From NCBI GenBank assembly GCA_001632435.1, contig KV424072.1:1-64000 (forward strand): 64,000 nt of DNA, written 5' to 3'. This document shows positions 1 through 10,791 of the stretch, in pieces. This stretch comes from Calocera cornea HHB12733. Taxonomy: Eukaryota; Basidiomycota; Dacrymycetes; Dacrymycetales; Dacrymycetaceae. The position numbers were made by a program, and so were the translations under genes. Each line of letters begins with the position of its first letter. Position 1 is the stretch's first letter. The notes beneath the pieces were generated by a model that did no database searches, was not told where the DNA came from, and saw only the letters and a program-made list of their open reading frames with translations.

Positions 1-911
1 GAAGGTGCTGGTGTAAGAAAGGACGTGCAGAATAAGGTAGCGGTACGCAGCGGGAAAGGATGGTTAGAGAGGGCTTTTAGGACTCAGTTTGGGTGAAATG
101 TGAGGCGTGGTATTGTCAAGTGTAGATTGAGGAGATGGCTGATGAGTGAGTTGAGTTGCCAGTCACATGTATGAGATGGAAGTAGGGAACGGAGATGATA
201 GTAATATGCTACTGTATCGTAAAGGCGGGAAGAAGACCCAGCTGTCGGCGATTAGGATTGAAGGGTGAGAGTTGAATCTCCGCCGGTAAATTTTTGAATA
301 TTAAGGGAGGTCCGTTGCGCGGGATAGGGGGCAACGCGCGACGGGATGGAGGGAATGCGCTGCCGCCGGTTGCAAATGAAGCTGGGACTTCAGGCTTGCC
401 GTAGATGCCTCCGCTTCCAGCGGGCTACCTCACCGAACAGTACGCTGTCCGATGCTACTCACAGCCTTCACGAGCCCTCGCATTTGCACCTCAGCACTAT
501 GGTATCCCGGAGGATCCTATGACTTGCTCAGCACCGCACGGCGTCATGACTGCCGATATGTCGATGTCCGACGGTTGAGGATCCACTCGGTAATCCCCAG
601 GCAGCGACCATTCGGCGACCCATAAAATGGAGACGCGGTGGAGCCTGTGTGGTCAATTCACGCGGCTCGACCCACTCGACCACGCTCAACAGACGACACT
701 CGCCAGCTTCACACAGTGGAGCTGCAACTGTAGTCCCCGTGGCATCACCCGATAGCGAAGCCCACCTTACACTCCCGGAGGACAGCCTTGCTTCACAGTA
801 GAACGGCCACATCGACTTCCAGCTCCGGCGCGTGGCTTTCACCCTCCCCATCTTTGTTGGTTGGTGCAACCGTCACGGCTGATCCAAGGCGTTCAGCGTC
901 AACATATCACC
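1..911. other. No gene recognised (left edge, upstream of C14-1)
   Basis: I see no coding frame with conserved motifs or coherent splice sites on either strand. The last few hundred bases should contain the promoter and leader of the caspase-like gene starting at 912. Short open frames on the minus strand (528-869) have no recognisable content. Confidence 0.5.
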
Positions 912-3089
912 ATGTCCCTGCGTTCCATGCGCCCCGTCGAACAACCACCAAAGGAACGACGGTTTGCAGTGCTCGTCGGCATCCGGTATCTCGAGCACAA
1001 GAATGCGGAGGCTCATCTACTACACACCCATGAAGATGTTGATCTGTTCAGGAAACTGCTCGTTGAACGTACCTACTCCATTCGTTACAATCATATTGAC
1101 CTTACTGACGCACCTTTGTAGAGTGCGAGTATCCATTGGAAAACATCAGGGTGCTCGCGGACCGAAAGGGTGACCTCTGGCCCACCAGGAACAATATAGT
1201 GCGTGTACTTGTCCCCTCAGTCGACTCCATTCTGATCTCCATCTCAGATCGACGCCATCAAGTGGCTGGTACAGCAGGCGGTCGACGACCCTGAGCACAG
1301 CTACAAGCTGGTATGGTATTGTGCGCGAGGGTCGTTGACTGTCTGCTCCGGAGCTGACAGAACGGTCTCTGTCAGATGCCGGCCATGGAGACCAAGAGCC
1401 CGATCCCAGGAAGAAGGAAAAGGATGGTCTTAATGAGGGTATGTGGCACAGGGCTCCATGCAGTTCTGAGGCTGACCATATCGCAGCCATCATCCCGGTT
1501 GATGCCGAGTTTGATGTCAGCAAGAGGACTTCCCACGGTCGTGGAGAGCAAGTCAAGGTCATTCAGGATGCCAAACATCATGAGGACTACATCATCGACG
1601 ATGTATGTTAAGTCCATAAGCTCCCAGCAATGCGTCTAATGTCGACAATCTGTAGGAGCTGAATGCATTGATGGCCAAACCGCTCCCAGCTGCAACTGAG
1701 CTGATGGCATTCTTTGATGTGAGCTTCTGTCCAAATGGAAATTCTTCTACATGCTGATTGTGTTGGTAGTGCTGTCACTCGGGAACGGCTCTTGGTGAGT
1801 TGGCTGACCAATCCTGACTGATGCATATCTAATGACTCGTCCAGACCTGAAACATGAGTATGTTGCTAAGGCAGTTCCGTGGCTATACCATCGGCTTTTC
1901 TGGGCTATCATGCCCCCAGTACGTGAGTACTCATATTATGTCTTTAGTGACATTCTAATGTTCGTGGCATAGTCAAGCTCCGTTTCGTAAAGCACAAGCC
2001 GAAGAAAGCAGTGGCTTCGGAACAGACGCCACCGGTTGCGCCAAAGCGTTCTCAGACATTGCCTCTTGAATTGCCCAGCATTGCAACTTCTCTCAACCGT
2101 GCGCTTGAGCTGGCGCCTGATGAAACCGTTGCTGCTGGGGTTGATATCCTGGTATCGACCTCTCGTTGGACCTTCTTGGGAGCAAATTGGGCTTGGAAAA
2201 GGTTCTTTACCCGCCCTACCCGTCCTCAAGCTCCCGACGCGTCGTCAGGCTACGAGCGTCCTGCTTCAGCCGAGAAAGCCGATTCAGGTGATATGGCCCC
2301 ACTTGGCAACCTTTGTGGCAGTCAGCGCGTGAAGAAACCAAAGATCGGTGCCAAACAAGCGTGGTCCCCTCTGGAGGCTCTCCGTGGCTGGTTCAAAACG
2401 GAAAGGCAATGTGAATATCGCTCGATCACCGCACTGCAAGTCGAGGCAATGGGATGTCTCATAGAGACAGAATCGATTGAGACCGTGCTTCATATCGCCG
2501 AGTATGTTCGTGACACGGATGACTCTGAACATGTGGCTGCAGATGTGGTTCGTTGCTATACACATATCTGACCTTCCACTGAACCTTGAATGCGTTGTAG
2601 ATGGCGCTTGGTGCTTGCTCAGACGACCAGCTGGCGCCAGATTCTCGTAGCTTGGCGAAGTCACTGTACAGCATCTACCAGACCTATGGTATGTTATCGA
2701 TTCTCGTCTCGAGATTTGCTTATGTTGTGAACAGGTCACAAACTCACCTACGCGGAGCTTCTGTTATGCTTGAGGTGAATCAATGTAGTGTCGCGCTCCA
2801 TCCTCTCCACTGACCACGATGCAGCCGTACCGCCAAGCCGCAGATTCCTGGAGTAAGTACCGGAATAGAGATCCTCCATCACCTGTGCCTTACCCGTTGT
2901 CTTAGTTATCGAGCTCTCGAGAGATGACAGTGAGTACGATTTGCTGTTTAGCTATGTTGTCACTGATCAGCTCGTCGTAGGAACGATGGGCCCATCCCTT
3001 TGTCCTTTAAAGCCCCAAATTCGCCCGTGCCAACCTCAGAACCATCTCTGCGCAACATCTACTGTCTCGGTATCACTCCCGTGATCTGA
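912..3089 (+). CDS. Metacaspase-like cysteine peptidase, peptidase family C14 (C14-1)
   Basis: Predicted Arg/Lys-type caspase-fold peptidase, at least 10 introns. Start is the ATG in context atcaccATGtc. Landmarks in order: N-terminal strand FAVLVGIRYLE; HTHEDVDLFRKLL; YPLENIRVLADRKG (exon 1122-1198); the His motif WYYAGHGDQE, formed across an intron at 1321-1375; DGLNEAIIPVDAEF; YIIDDELNALM; and the Cys motif FFDCCHSGTALD, formed across introns at 1719-1769 and 1795-1844. Both dyad residues are therefore present, and HGDQ plus DGxxEAIxPVD is the metacaspase style. A long basic and Pro/Ser-rich stretch (about 1973-2500) follows, then a tail with LGACSDDQ, SLAKSLYSIYQTYG and LTYAELLLCLE. The first intron would be only 38 nt, and the donor near 2506 is weak, so those junctions are uncertain. 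It is the closest of the five C14 genes here to canonical metacaspases and lies 30 kb from the others. Confidence 0.85.
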
Positions 3090-3215
3090 TAGGGATCTCA
3101 GCAGCGTCTGGTGTTATGAATCAGCTTCCAAGGAGCTGTATTCGAGACGCTGGTGGCTTGCGGTGAACGAGCCGCTGTGCCCGTACGCGCTCGCAGCTGA
3201 TTCACCTTATATATA

Positions 3216-3263
3216 ACGTAGGTCCTCAGGGACCGGGTCAACTCACGGAGCGGGTCACTTTTT
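3216..3263 (+). repeat. Left terminal inverted repeat of the pogo element
   Basis: Begins ACGTAGGTCCTCAGGG. Its first 30 bases match the reverse complement of the right end exactly, and two mismatches fall in the remaining 18. Confidence 0.93.
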
Positions 3264-3329
3264 CGAGCCCCGTATTGTCCATGGGCTGTAACTCAACAAT
3301 GAGATTGCCAATCGCCCAGCAGAGCTCAA

Positions 3330-4979
3330 TTATGATGAGCTATTGACTACTACTGCCTCTGGGCAGGTCCGTGAGTTGTGTCCAGCTCTGCGGCAGATTC
3401 TACAGAGGCGTGAACCTGTCTTTGGCGGTGTTGATGAACCCTCTCCCTGAGCATTCCCTCCTCCGTCCGGCTCAAGTAGACCTCTAGCTGCCATGAGCTG
3501 GGCAGCCTGCGCTCCAGTAAGTGATCCAGAAGCCTGGAGGCGGCTTCGTTTGGTTCTCCTCCGCTTGGATAGCAGGTTATTGGTGTCACGGAGTGCCTTG
3601 ACCTCATGTTCTACCAGTGTGAGCCGATGGTTCATGCTGACGGTTGCCTTTGTCAATTGGTCTATTGAGTTGTAAATGGGCGTGGGGGAGCTCCCCTGGT
3701 GCTGAGAGACCCGCTCCTTGATCAGGGTGGATTGTGCAATGGCTTCGTGAGCAGTGGTTGGTGTCTGAGAGATCCACGGTTCAGCGGGTTGATCCAGTGA
3801 TTGAGGAGGTGTCACGGGCCGTACATGGATGTCACACCTGGATAGCACGGTACTGGGGTTGTAAGGGACAAGGCCAGCACCTCGGAATCCTGCCTTGACA
3901 TTCTGCACTGTAAATATCCGTTGGAAGGCAGCATGGAATGCTGCGAAGAAGTCGTCCTTGGTGATGTTGTTGATACCACCCTGGACAAACATTGAGATCT
4001 GATCGTGATATGCCCTCTTCAATGGGCCAAAGACACTGACATCGAGGGGCTGAGTGAGATGCGAAGAATGTGCTGGTAAACAGATCGGAATAATGTTGTG
4101 CTCGGTGCAGTATTCATTGAACTCGGCATTGACGTGGCTCTCGTGCCCATCCAGGACCAGCATGCGATATTGGCCTTGTTGCCGGATCTTGGTATGATTA
4201 TCGAAATGCACCAGCCATTCCAGACCAGTGGAATTGTCGGTCCAGCCCTTCTCGGTGGTTGTGACAACCCAATTGTGCTCGATGTGACCATTGGCATACC
4301 ACGGAAGGAGGTGGTTCTGACCCTTGACACAGATGAAGGGCGGGATGAAGTGCCCGTCTGCTGCGATGCAACAGATTGCTGTGACCCATTCCCTATTGCC
4401 AGGCTGGATTGCTTTGGGCTTGCTGGCTCGGTCGGACCGGGTTACAACCAGTGCAGGTCGGACCATCCCCATCAGGAAGCCTGTTTCATCGAAGTTGTAC
4501 AGGTCACCGTCTTGGATGCCATACTTGGCTCGCATGTTCAAAAACAGCTTGAACCATTGTCCCAACACCCCTTCATCTTCTTGCAAGGCTCTCTGGTAGT
4601 CATATGCACGGGCAAATCGTGTGCGGAGCTCTGGGCGTCGCTTGATGAAGCGGTCCATCCAGCAATGGCCGAGCCTTGTTTCAGTCCGCTTGGCCAGGAG
4701 AAGGGCGGCCATATTATGCACATCATTGCGCCTAGGGGAGAATCCTCTCGCATCCAGTGTGTGGATGTACTTGACAATCACCTCCTCCTCGGCCTGGGTG
4801 AGAACACCCAGTGTTGCTTGTATATTGGCCTTTGAGCGTCGACCACTGCTCCGGGCCTGGAGCGTGCTGAATGGCACCTCAAACTCTTTGGCAGCCTTCC
4901 GGAGGGACATTTTTCGGGTGGGGTGTTGATTTGCAGCAAGTGCTAGCAGTATGCGAGCCTCAATGGAGGGAGAGGACAT
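3330..4979 (-). CDS. Pogo/Fot1-family transposase (DDE_1, CENP-B-type DNA binding)
   Basis: Catalyses cut-and-paste transposition of the surrounding element. It is a single exon of about 549 aa with no internal stops. The first ATG in frame gives MSSPSIEAR; the open frame extends 12 bases further but only to a TTG. The N-terminus is a helix-turn-helix region (KMSLRKAAKEFEVPFSTLQ), followed by a CENP-B-like second DNA-binding region ending in CWMDRFIKRRPEL. The catalytic core has NFDETGF, VLDGHESH and QPLDVSVFGPLKRAY, the three acidic positions of the DDD/DDE pocket. The tail has a basic segment (SKRRRTKRSR) and a CCHC zinc knuckle (CRICRRAGHNSRTC). All catalytic aspartates are present, so it looks functional. 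The opposite strand carries long open frames that are shadows of this gene. Confidence 0.95.
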   Translation of the reverse strand: MSSPSIEARILLALAANQHPTRKMSLRKAAKEFEVPFSTLQARSSGRRSKANIQATLGVLTQAEEEVIVKYIHTLDARGFSPRRNDVHNMAALLLAKRTETRLGHCWMDRFIKRRPELRTRFARAYDYQRALQEDEGVLGQWFKLFLNMRAKYGIQDGDLYNFDETGFLMGMVRPALVVTRSDRASKPKAIQPGNREWVTAICCIAADGHFIPPFICVKGQNHLLPWYANGHIEHNWVVTTTEKGWTDNSTGLEWLVHFDNHTKIRQQGQYRMLVLDGHESHVNAEFNEYCTEHNIIPICLPAHSSHLTQPLDVSVFGPLKRAYHDQISMFVQGGINNITKDDFFAAFHAAFQRIFTVQNVKAGFRGAGLVPYNPSTVLSRCDIHVRPVTPPQSLDQPAEPWISQTPTTAHEAIAQSTLIKERVSQHQGSSPTPIYNSIDQLTKATVSMNHRLTLVEHEVKALRDTNNLLSKRRRTKRSRLQASGSLTGAQAAQLMAARGLLEPDGGGNAQGEGSSTPPKTGSRLCRICRRAGHNSRTCPEAVVVNSSS

Positions 4980-5028
4980 GTAATTGAGCAAGATATGACA
5001 GAGAGAGGTACGGAGGTGATCAGCGTGA

Positions 5029-5076
5029 AAAAAGTGACCCGGTCCCTGAGTTGACCCGGTCCCTGAGGACCTACGT
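5029..5076 (-). repeat. Right terminal inverted repeat of the pogo element
   Basis: Reverse complement of 3216-3263 with two mismatches. It contains two intact GGGACCGGGTCA blocks and is followed by the TA duplication at 5077-5078. Confidence 0.93.
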
Positions 5077-5078
5077 TA

Positions 5079-5473
5079 TGTATATGCCGTTGTCATGTAC
5101 GGCGCCAGCAATACCATGCTTCATGTCGTTCATCTTCCCATTATCGCATGGTTCATCTTGATCGTTCGCGTTTTGCTACCAGATGACCATAGGGAGCAGC
5201 ACCACAGCTATGGTATGTATGTTAACGAGACATGTAGGGGGCTGCAATGACCCTGTTCAGGGACGTTCTCAGATGAAGAAGAAGAGTCTCTACATGGCTG
5301 ACGTTCACCCCCAAGTGGTTGCGACAATGCAAATAATGTACCACTCGTGCGTAACTAATCCCTCTCGCATCAGATACGCAAGATTTTCAATTAAATAAGT
5401 TGAATCGTAATGCAGTAGAAAGGCGGTACTGTAATAGTGTAACGTGCAAAAAGCATGCTCGTCACCAGATGAT
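5079..5473. other. No gene recognised (between transposon and P450)
   Basis: About 395 bases of AT-richer sequence between the right transposon end and the P450 stop codon. No conserved coding motif was seen; it probably holds the P450 3' UTR. Confidence 0.5.
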
Positions 5474-7370
5474 CTAGAGCGAGCGATTAATGGCTTGTGC
5501 CAACTTGATGTCCAAGTCTTTGAAGCGAGGCACCAGTGTTACTTTGAAAGGTGCAGGTTGGACAGTAAGGAAGTTGTCCACAAGATCACTCTCCTTAGGA
5601 GCCACCTCTCCGTCCCCGGTCCCAAATTCGACGGCCCAGAGCAGGGAAGCGATGACGATGAAGAGAGAGTTGGAAGCAAGATCGCGTCCAGGGCAAATAC
5701 GGCGACCGTGACCGAACCCCAGCCAGTCATCGTGAGAATCCGGCGCGCCTGGTTTGATATGGCCCTCTGCATTCAGAAAGCGAGACGGGTTGAACTTCTC
5801 TGGCTCCGGATACACGGTTGGATCATGAGTTTGGGACCTGGCACTGGTTGAACAAGTGTTTCCCGCACTCGTAAGGACGGACATACCAGATATTATCAAG
5901 GATCCATGTTCCACGTGGAATGATATACCCGTTATACTCGAAGTCATCTGAGGCAGCATGGGGCACTCCTAGGGGCACTGCAGGGTGCCAGCGTGCGACT
6001 TCCTTGATAACTGCGCAAACATATGGCAGCTTGTCCTTGTCGTCAAATGTAGGCATGCTGTCGCCAACGACGGCATCGAGCTCGGTTTGTGCTTTGCGCA
6101 CGACTTCGGGATGCAGTACCATCGCGAGAACGAAAAAGCGAAGAGTGGTGGCTGTCTAAGCCACGCCTGTAAGCCACGCCATGAGGTCAAGATTGCTGTA
6201 TCTCACCGTGTCCTGACCAGCAGTGCTATAATATGCAGCATACTAGGCACGTGTCCACAAGTGCGAGAGGATTGAAGTGCTTACAAGAGAGCGCCAGCCG
6301 TCCAGGCCTTCATGGTCTGACTGATCCCATAGTCATCCGGGAGCTTGCTCAAGCTGTTGGCGACACAAGGGACAGAAAGTACCTGAATAACGAAATAATT
6401 TGAGCCACAATCTGTGTGGTGCTGACTGCAGTGACGCACCGAAGCGTCCTTAGCACCCCTGTAAAGGTTTCGATATATCTCTGTCGACTCATAGAACCAT
6501 TTATCGAGGTCCCTAGACCCAAATGTTAATACCAAGTAGCTGAACCAACCAAAGGGGAAATCACCCACTTCCTGAACCACTTGACGCTGGCATAAAGATG
6601 CCGCAGAGGTGGGATCATATCCACAATGGAATATCCGGGGAGTGAGGCTTTGAAGGTGTCGGCCGACAGCTCGTCGATACGCTCAGACGGATCAGAACCA
6701 TTTAAGATTAGTGGCTCTCCACCGTATAAGGCACGCCATGCGATTGAAGCTGATACGCGATGGAAGTGTTTGACGAGATCTACCTTCGGATGGGCCAATA
6801 GATCTCGTATCGTTATTGCAGCTTCTTCCCTCTGCATAGAGCGGAATCCATCTACGACTCGAATATTGAGCCTAGTGAATGTTATGAGAGGTATGCAAGA
6901 GATCCAGTGTGAAAGGATGTCGTACACTTCATGGATCGCTTTTCTGAGACGTCGCCAGCTAGGGACCAGCATCAGGAGAGGAGGCGAGCAATGGAACTAG
7001 CAAACGCATACGTTTCGCCTTGATGAAGCACAACGATATTGTTTCCTCGCGAGAGGAACTGGTTGGCTTTGATCCACGCGGGTCGATTCGATGAGTGGGC
7101 GGACATTCGATCCAGTATGTCACCCGCCGCTTTGACCGAATTGACGACCACAGTGCGCTGGCCCATGGCATTAAAGCTGAAGACAGGACCGTATTGCTTG
7201 GACCATTCATCCAGTTTGAGGTACATGAAGGTGGTTGGAAGCTCCAGCAGGTTGCCTAACAGAGGAAGTCCAGGGGGTCCTCGCGGTAGCTTGGCATAGC
7301 GGTTCGGCCGAAGGTACAGGATTGTTACTACCAGAATCGCAGTTACCAAGAGGGCAGTGACGGACACCAT
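5474..7370 (-). CDS. Cytochrome P450 monooxygenase
   Basis: Microsomal haem-thiolate monooxygenase; substrate cannot be told from sequence. The N-terminus is a membrane anchor (VTALLVTAILVVTILYL) followed by the proline-rich hinge KLPRGPPGLPLLGN. Helix C is PSWRRLRKAIHE. The oxygen-binding helix I reads AGQDTTATTL once the short introns near 6218-6277 and 6162-6213 are removed. The ExxR motif is KEVARWHP, the PERF-like segment is PEKFNPSRF, and the haem loop is FGHGRRICPGRDLA with its axial Cys. All diagnostic motifs are intact, so it is probably functional. The overall style resembles the Agaricomycete P450s often annotated as O-methylsterigmatocystin oxidoreductase-like (inference). No biosynthetic partners lie beside it, so a metabolite cluster is not supported. 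Confidence 0.93.
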
Positions 7371-7881
7371 ATCTTGACGGGAGGCAGCGTGAAGTGAATA
7401 CAGGGCTTTGGCAGGCTGAAGGTTCGAAGGTAGAAGATCGTGGGTGGGAAAGACGCGAGGCGACCTAAATATACGTCACGAACGACGGGACGAATATAGA
7501 ACATCAGCAGGCTCTGGACAGCATCGGCCACTTCGTGGGAGTCTTTTTCTATCTGCAGACCGAATCTCAGCCACAGTGGCTTGTCTTCTAAGTCGCTTCC
7601 AGCGACCTGACTGAATAAGAACACGGTGAAACGCATCAGACGATGTGATCCCCTTGTGGCTGTACGATTTCGAGCTTGTCTTACTCATCACCGGTGAACT
7701 CATCAAGTTGTTGTTCCACCGCGGAGTATTCAGTTATCTGCGCGCGCTCCAGTCACGAACATGCCGCGTGAGTGTTGAAATGGCAGCCCTCGGTCACAAC
7801 TACTGAACTCGCACGAGTAGGGTCCTCTCTTTGTTACACTGACATATAATACAGTTGCAACACTACTATATATCGTGAAAA
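7371..7881. other. No gene recognised (P450 upstream region / HDAC 3' region)
   Basis: 511 bases between the P450 start and the deacetylase stop, both genes on the minus strand. Short open frames exist but carry no recognisable motif. It is expected to hold the P450 promoter and the HDAC terminator. Confidence 0.45.
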
Positions 7882-10791
7882 TCAAACCATCTCCACGTCG
7901 GTGCTGCCATTGACGGAGGCATGACCTGCTGGAATGCTGGACTGAATAGCTGGTGGAGTGTTCGTATTAACTTTCGGATCGACGATCGCCTTGAGAACAT
8001 GCTCCACAGTCCATTCGAGTAGCTTAGTAGCCCTCGTCTCATCTACTCTGACTGTTACAACAGGTCGTTTGGGACTTAGAATCGAAAAACGCACTGCAGG
8101 GTATAATTCGCCCGTGTCTCCTGAGGGCTAGAGCGGGATCGAGGCTGAGAGGATGCCTGGCAGGCAGGACGACGACGGAGTTCTTCATCACCGATAAGAT
8201 GTGGGAGGTACGGAGGGCTCGCCAAATCAGCGTACCTTATAGTACCACTTCCTCAAGTCATCATCATCCTTAGGGGAGAGGGGAAGGGTATTCATTCCAT
8301 TGACTTGTATCACTGCTGTGATTCGAGCATCCAGATAGAGAGCTGTTGCACCGTTAAGCGATAGGCGAGATGTCTGGATGTCAACAAGGAACGAACCTCG
8401 AGAGTGCAGAAGATCTATCATGGCTTGGCAGCCTGTACCATGCCCAATAAGAATGATTTTGTCGGCGGGAGCCAGGCTACGCGGATGATTAGGCGGAGGC
8501 AATAAACGCAACAGAGTATTCGACATACTCCACGTAGTTGTCCCAAAGATAGAGCATGAGCTTGCGAAGGACCTTTCGAGTGCCATCGACACCAGACATG
8601 GGCTCCAACTGATATATATTCAGAGATGAAATCAAGATCGCAATGCGTACACACCTCATTATAGTCCTCGACAACGTGATTTGTCAGAATATCAACGTCG
8701 AGGAGAGCGTATCCATTTGTATTGGTCCAGTCGACAACGCGTCTGCTGGCGTCGACCTATGATGGTCGGAGATGTGCATTTGACAGGATAGCTCTACTTA
8801 CCAAGTAGGAAGATTCCATTTTTATGTTAGTCGTCAACCCGCTTTCCAGCTCAACTCTGAGATTGCCACTGACCCGCGGCTTCAGCAAGCAATCAAGCTC
8901 GTATGAAAGAGGACATACAAGTCATGCACAAAGAGAACCACGGTCTTGGCATCGTCGTCATAGAGGGATGGACTGACTGAGATCAATGGAGATTCGTCGG
9001 AAAGAACCTGGACGCTCTTACGTAGCAAGAACCTGATCTTTAAATCTGCCCTGCAAATCCGGATCCGAAAAGGGGATTGCGAACAGTTCATATTGTTGGG
9101 AGAGTTCCATAGCCCTGTGGGCTTTCAAAAGTTCTACATGACAGCCTTAGAAAGCGGGACATAAACGGGACGAGATCACTCACGAGGAACACTAAACACA
9201 TTGTCGACCTCTACAAATAGCAATGTGAGAATGTGCTGGTGTGGACTGTCATAAGGGTCTTACCTGGGTTTGGTTCGCACGCCTTTGGATTAATGCATCT
9301 CCAGAACTGGCTCTGATAATGGGCTACCTGCCACACAGTCTCCGTTCCGGCATCACCGGCGACCAATGGTGGGAGTTCAGGGGGCACGTCGCCAATCAGC
9401 GTCTCTCCCACGGCCAAAGCGGATTGTGACAGCGCGTGGAGGTTGTATCCGCCCTGAAAGAACATCATTAGTCTTCCAGAACTAGAGTTGATTTGGTGAT
9501 ACAAACCTCCAAAGCCACCACCAATTTACCCCCAGCCAACACCGACAGCATGTGCGTCATATGTGCATAACAGGCAGGGGAGACATGACATCCACCGAGC
9601 TGATCTCCCTCAGCAGCGTCGAATCCCGCAGAGACTGCGGGATCTTCAGAAGCTATCCTTGTATCGGGGTGAAACCACTCACTTATAACTAGCTCCGGGC
9701 CAAACTCGTATGCAATAGGCAGGACGAGCTTCTGAAACGCATGAATGTAGTCTCCATCACCCATGCCACCAGTAGGCCAAGGAATGTTGACATTCCTGGG
9801 TTGCATCAGGGCTGGACGCGCGTGAAAGAAGGGGCCAGAGTTCAACGAACCTGCCCATACCCTCGCCGGTGCCAACCTTGTCCATACCTCCACCGGTGCC
9901 GCCAGGATAGAAGTTTCCACCTTCGTATCGATGTAGTGATATGTACAGGACATTTGGGTCATCGTAAAAAGCAGCTTGAGTGCCATTACCTGATGGGCGC
10001 ATGAGTATTGCCACGCGAAAGTGACCCCACAGTCCATACCGTGATGGACATCCCTGTGGATTGCGTCAGATTAGATGGACTCGCATGGTTAGGGATCCAC
10101 GTACCAGTCCAAAATCATTATTTTTTGTATATCCGTGCGCTCTTGGACCACTCTCGTCGCAACAGCGACATTGTTGTAGAAGCAGAACCCCATATGTTCA
10201 TCGGGCTCAGCATGGTGGCCTGGTGGCCTGACGATCGCAAAGGAGTTTCGGACCACGCCGGTCGCGACTGCCACAGTCGCTTCGATCACGCCACCGCAGC
10301 TAAGACGAGCACAGAGAGAGGTGGAAGGGTGAACATAGAGGGATAGGGACTCGTAGTAGCCTCGTGTGCCGAGCAGTGCCGCGTGCGCATCTTCGCCCAT
10401 CAGCATAGCTTTCGTAAAGTCCGTCAGCATACAGATGGAAGATCGGATCGCGCTACCTCCTACCTTCCATTTGATCCATCTTAGTGAGAAGCGATGGCGG
10501 GTGCACGAGGAGGATTTCTGATCGCGTGGCCTCGCGGATGGGAAGACGGCGCATTCGCGACACGACTCCGTCCCTGAAGAGTGCTTCATACACGACAGAT
10601 ATCCGCTTTGGCCGTTCCGGATGTCGATCATCCTCATCCTCATCCATCCCATCATTATGAAGCATCATCCGAACATCATAAATATAACCAGTCCGGTTGA
10701 GTTCATGTCTATTGAAGAGGCCGGGGCTTCGAGGAGGCGGTAAGGAAGAGGCGCGAGGGACCACTTGAGACGATTCTTCCGGATCAGCCAT
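7882..10791 (-). CDS. Class II histone deacetylase of the HDA1/Clr3 type with C-terminal Arb2-like domain
   Basis: Zinc-dependent lysine deacetylase acting on chromatin, equivalent to yeast Hda1 and fission-yeast Clr3. Many introns. The chosen start gives [11 protein letters not shown]; an open frame reaches further upstream, to about 11052, so a longer N-terminus is possible. The catalytic domain begins [12 protein letters not shown], then [25 protein letters not shown] (the His pair) and [28 protein letters not shown] is rebuilt across two introns near 10020-10085. It continues with [37 protein letters not shown] (Zn-ligand Asp), [12 protein letters not shown] and GGYNLHALS (catalytic Tyr). 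Downstream is an alpha/beta-hydrolase-like Arb2 region with [18 protein letters not shown], and a short tail ending VEMV. All catalytic residues are present. Confidence 0.92.

Larger units (their letters stand above)
3214..5078. mobile_element. Complete pogo/Fot1-type DNA transposon (element 3216-5076) with TA target duplication
   Basis: The element is 1,861 bp, bounded by 48-bp terminal inverted repeats that differ at two positions. It is flanked by TA at 3214-3215 and 5077-5078, the target duplication of Tc1/mariner-pogo elements. It encodes a single uninterrupted transposase on the minus strand. Each end contains two copies of a GGGACCGGGTCA-type block 17 bp apart, possibly transposase-binding repeats; in the left end the inner copy carries both mismatches. 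It sits 126 bp downstream of the stop codon of C14-1, so it does not disrupt that coding region. Near-identical ends and an open reading frame suggest a recent insertion. Confidence 0.93.

Noticed and set aside
5474..10791. P450 plus histone deacetylase as part of a secondary-metabolite cluster
   Set aside because: No polyketide synthase, terpene synthase, NRPS, transporter or pathway regulator adjoins them; the neighbours are housekeeping genes.
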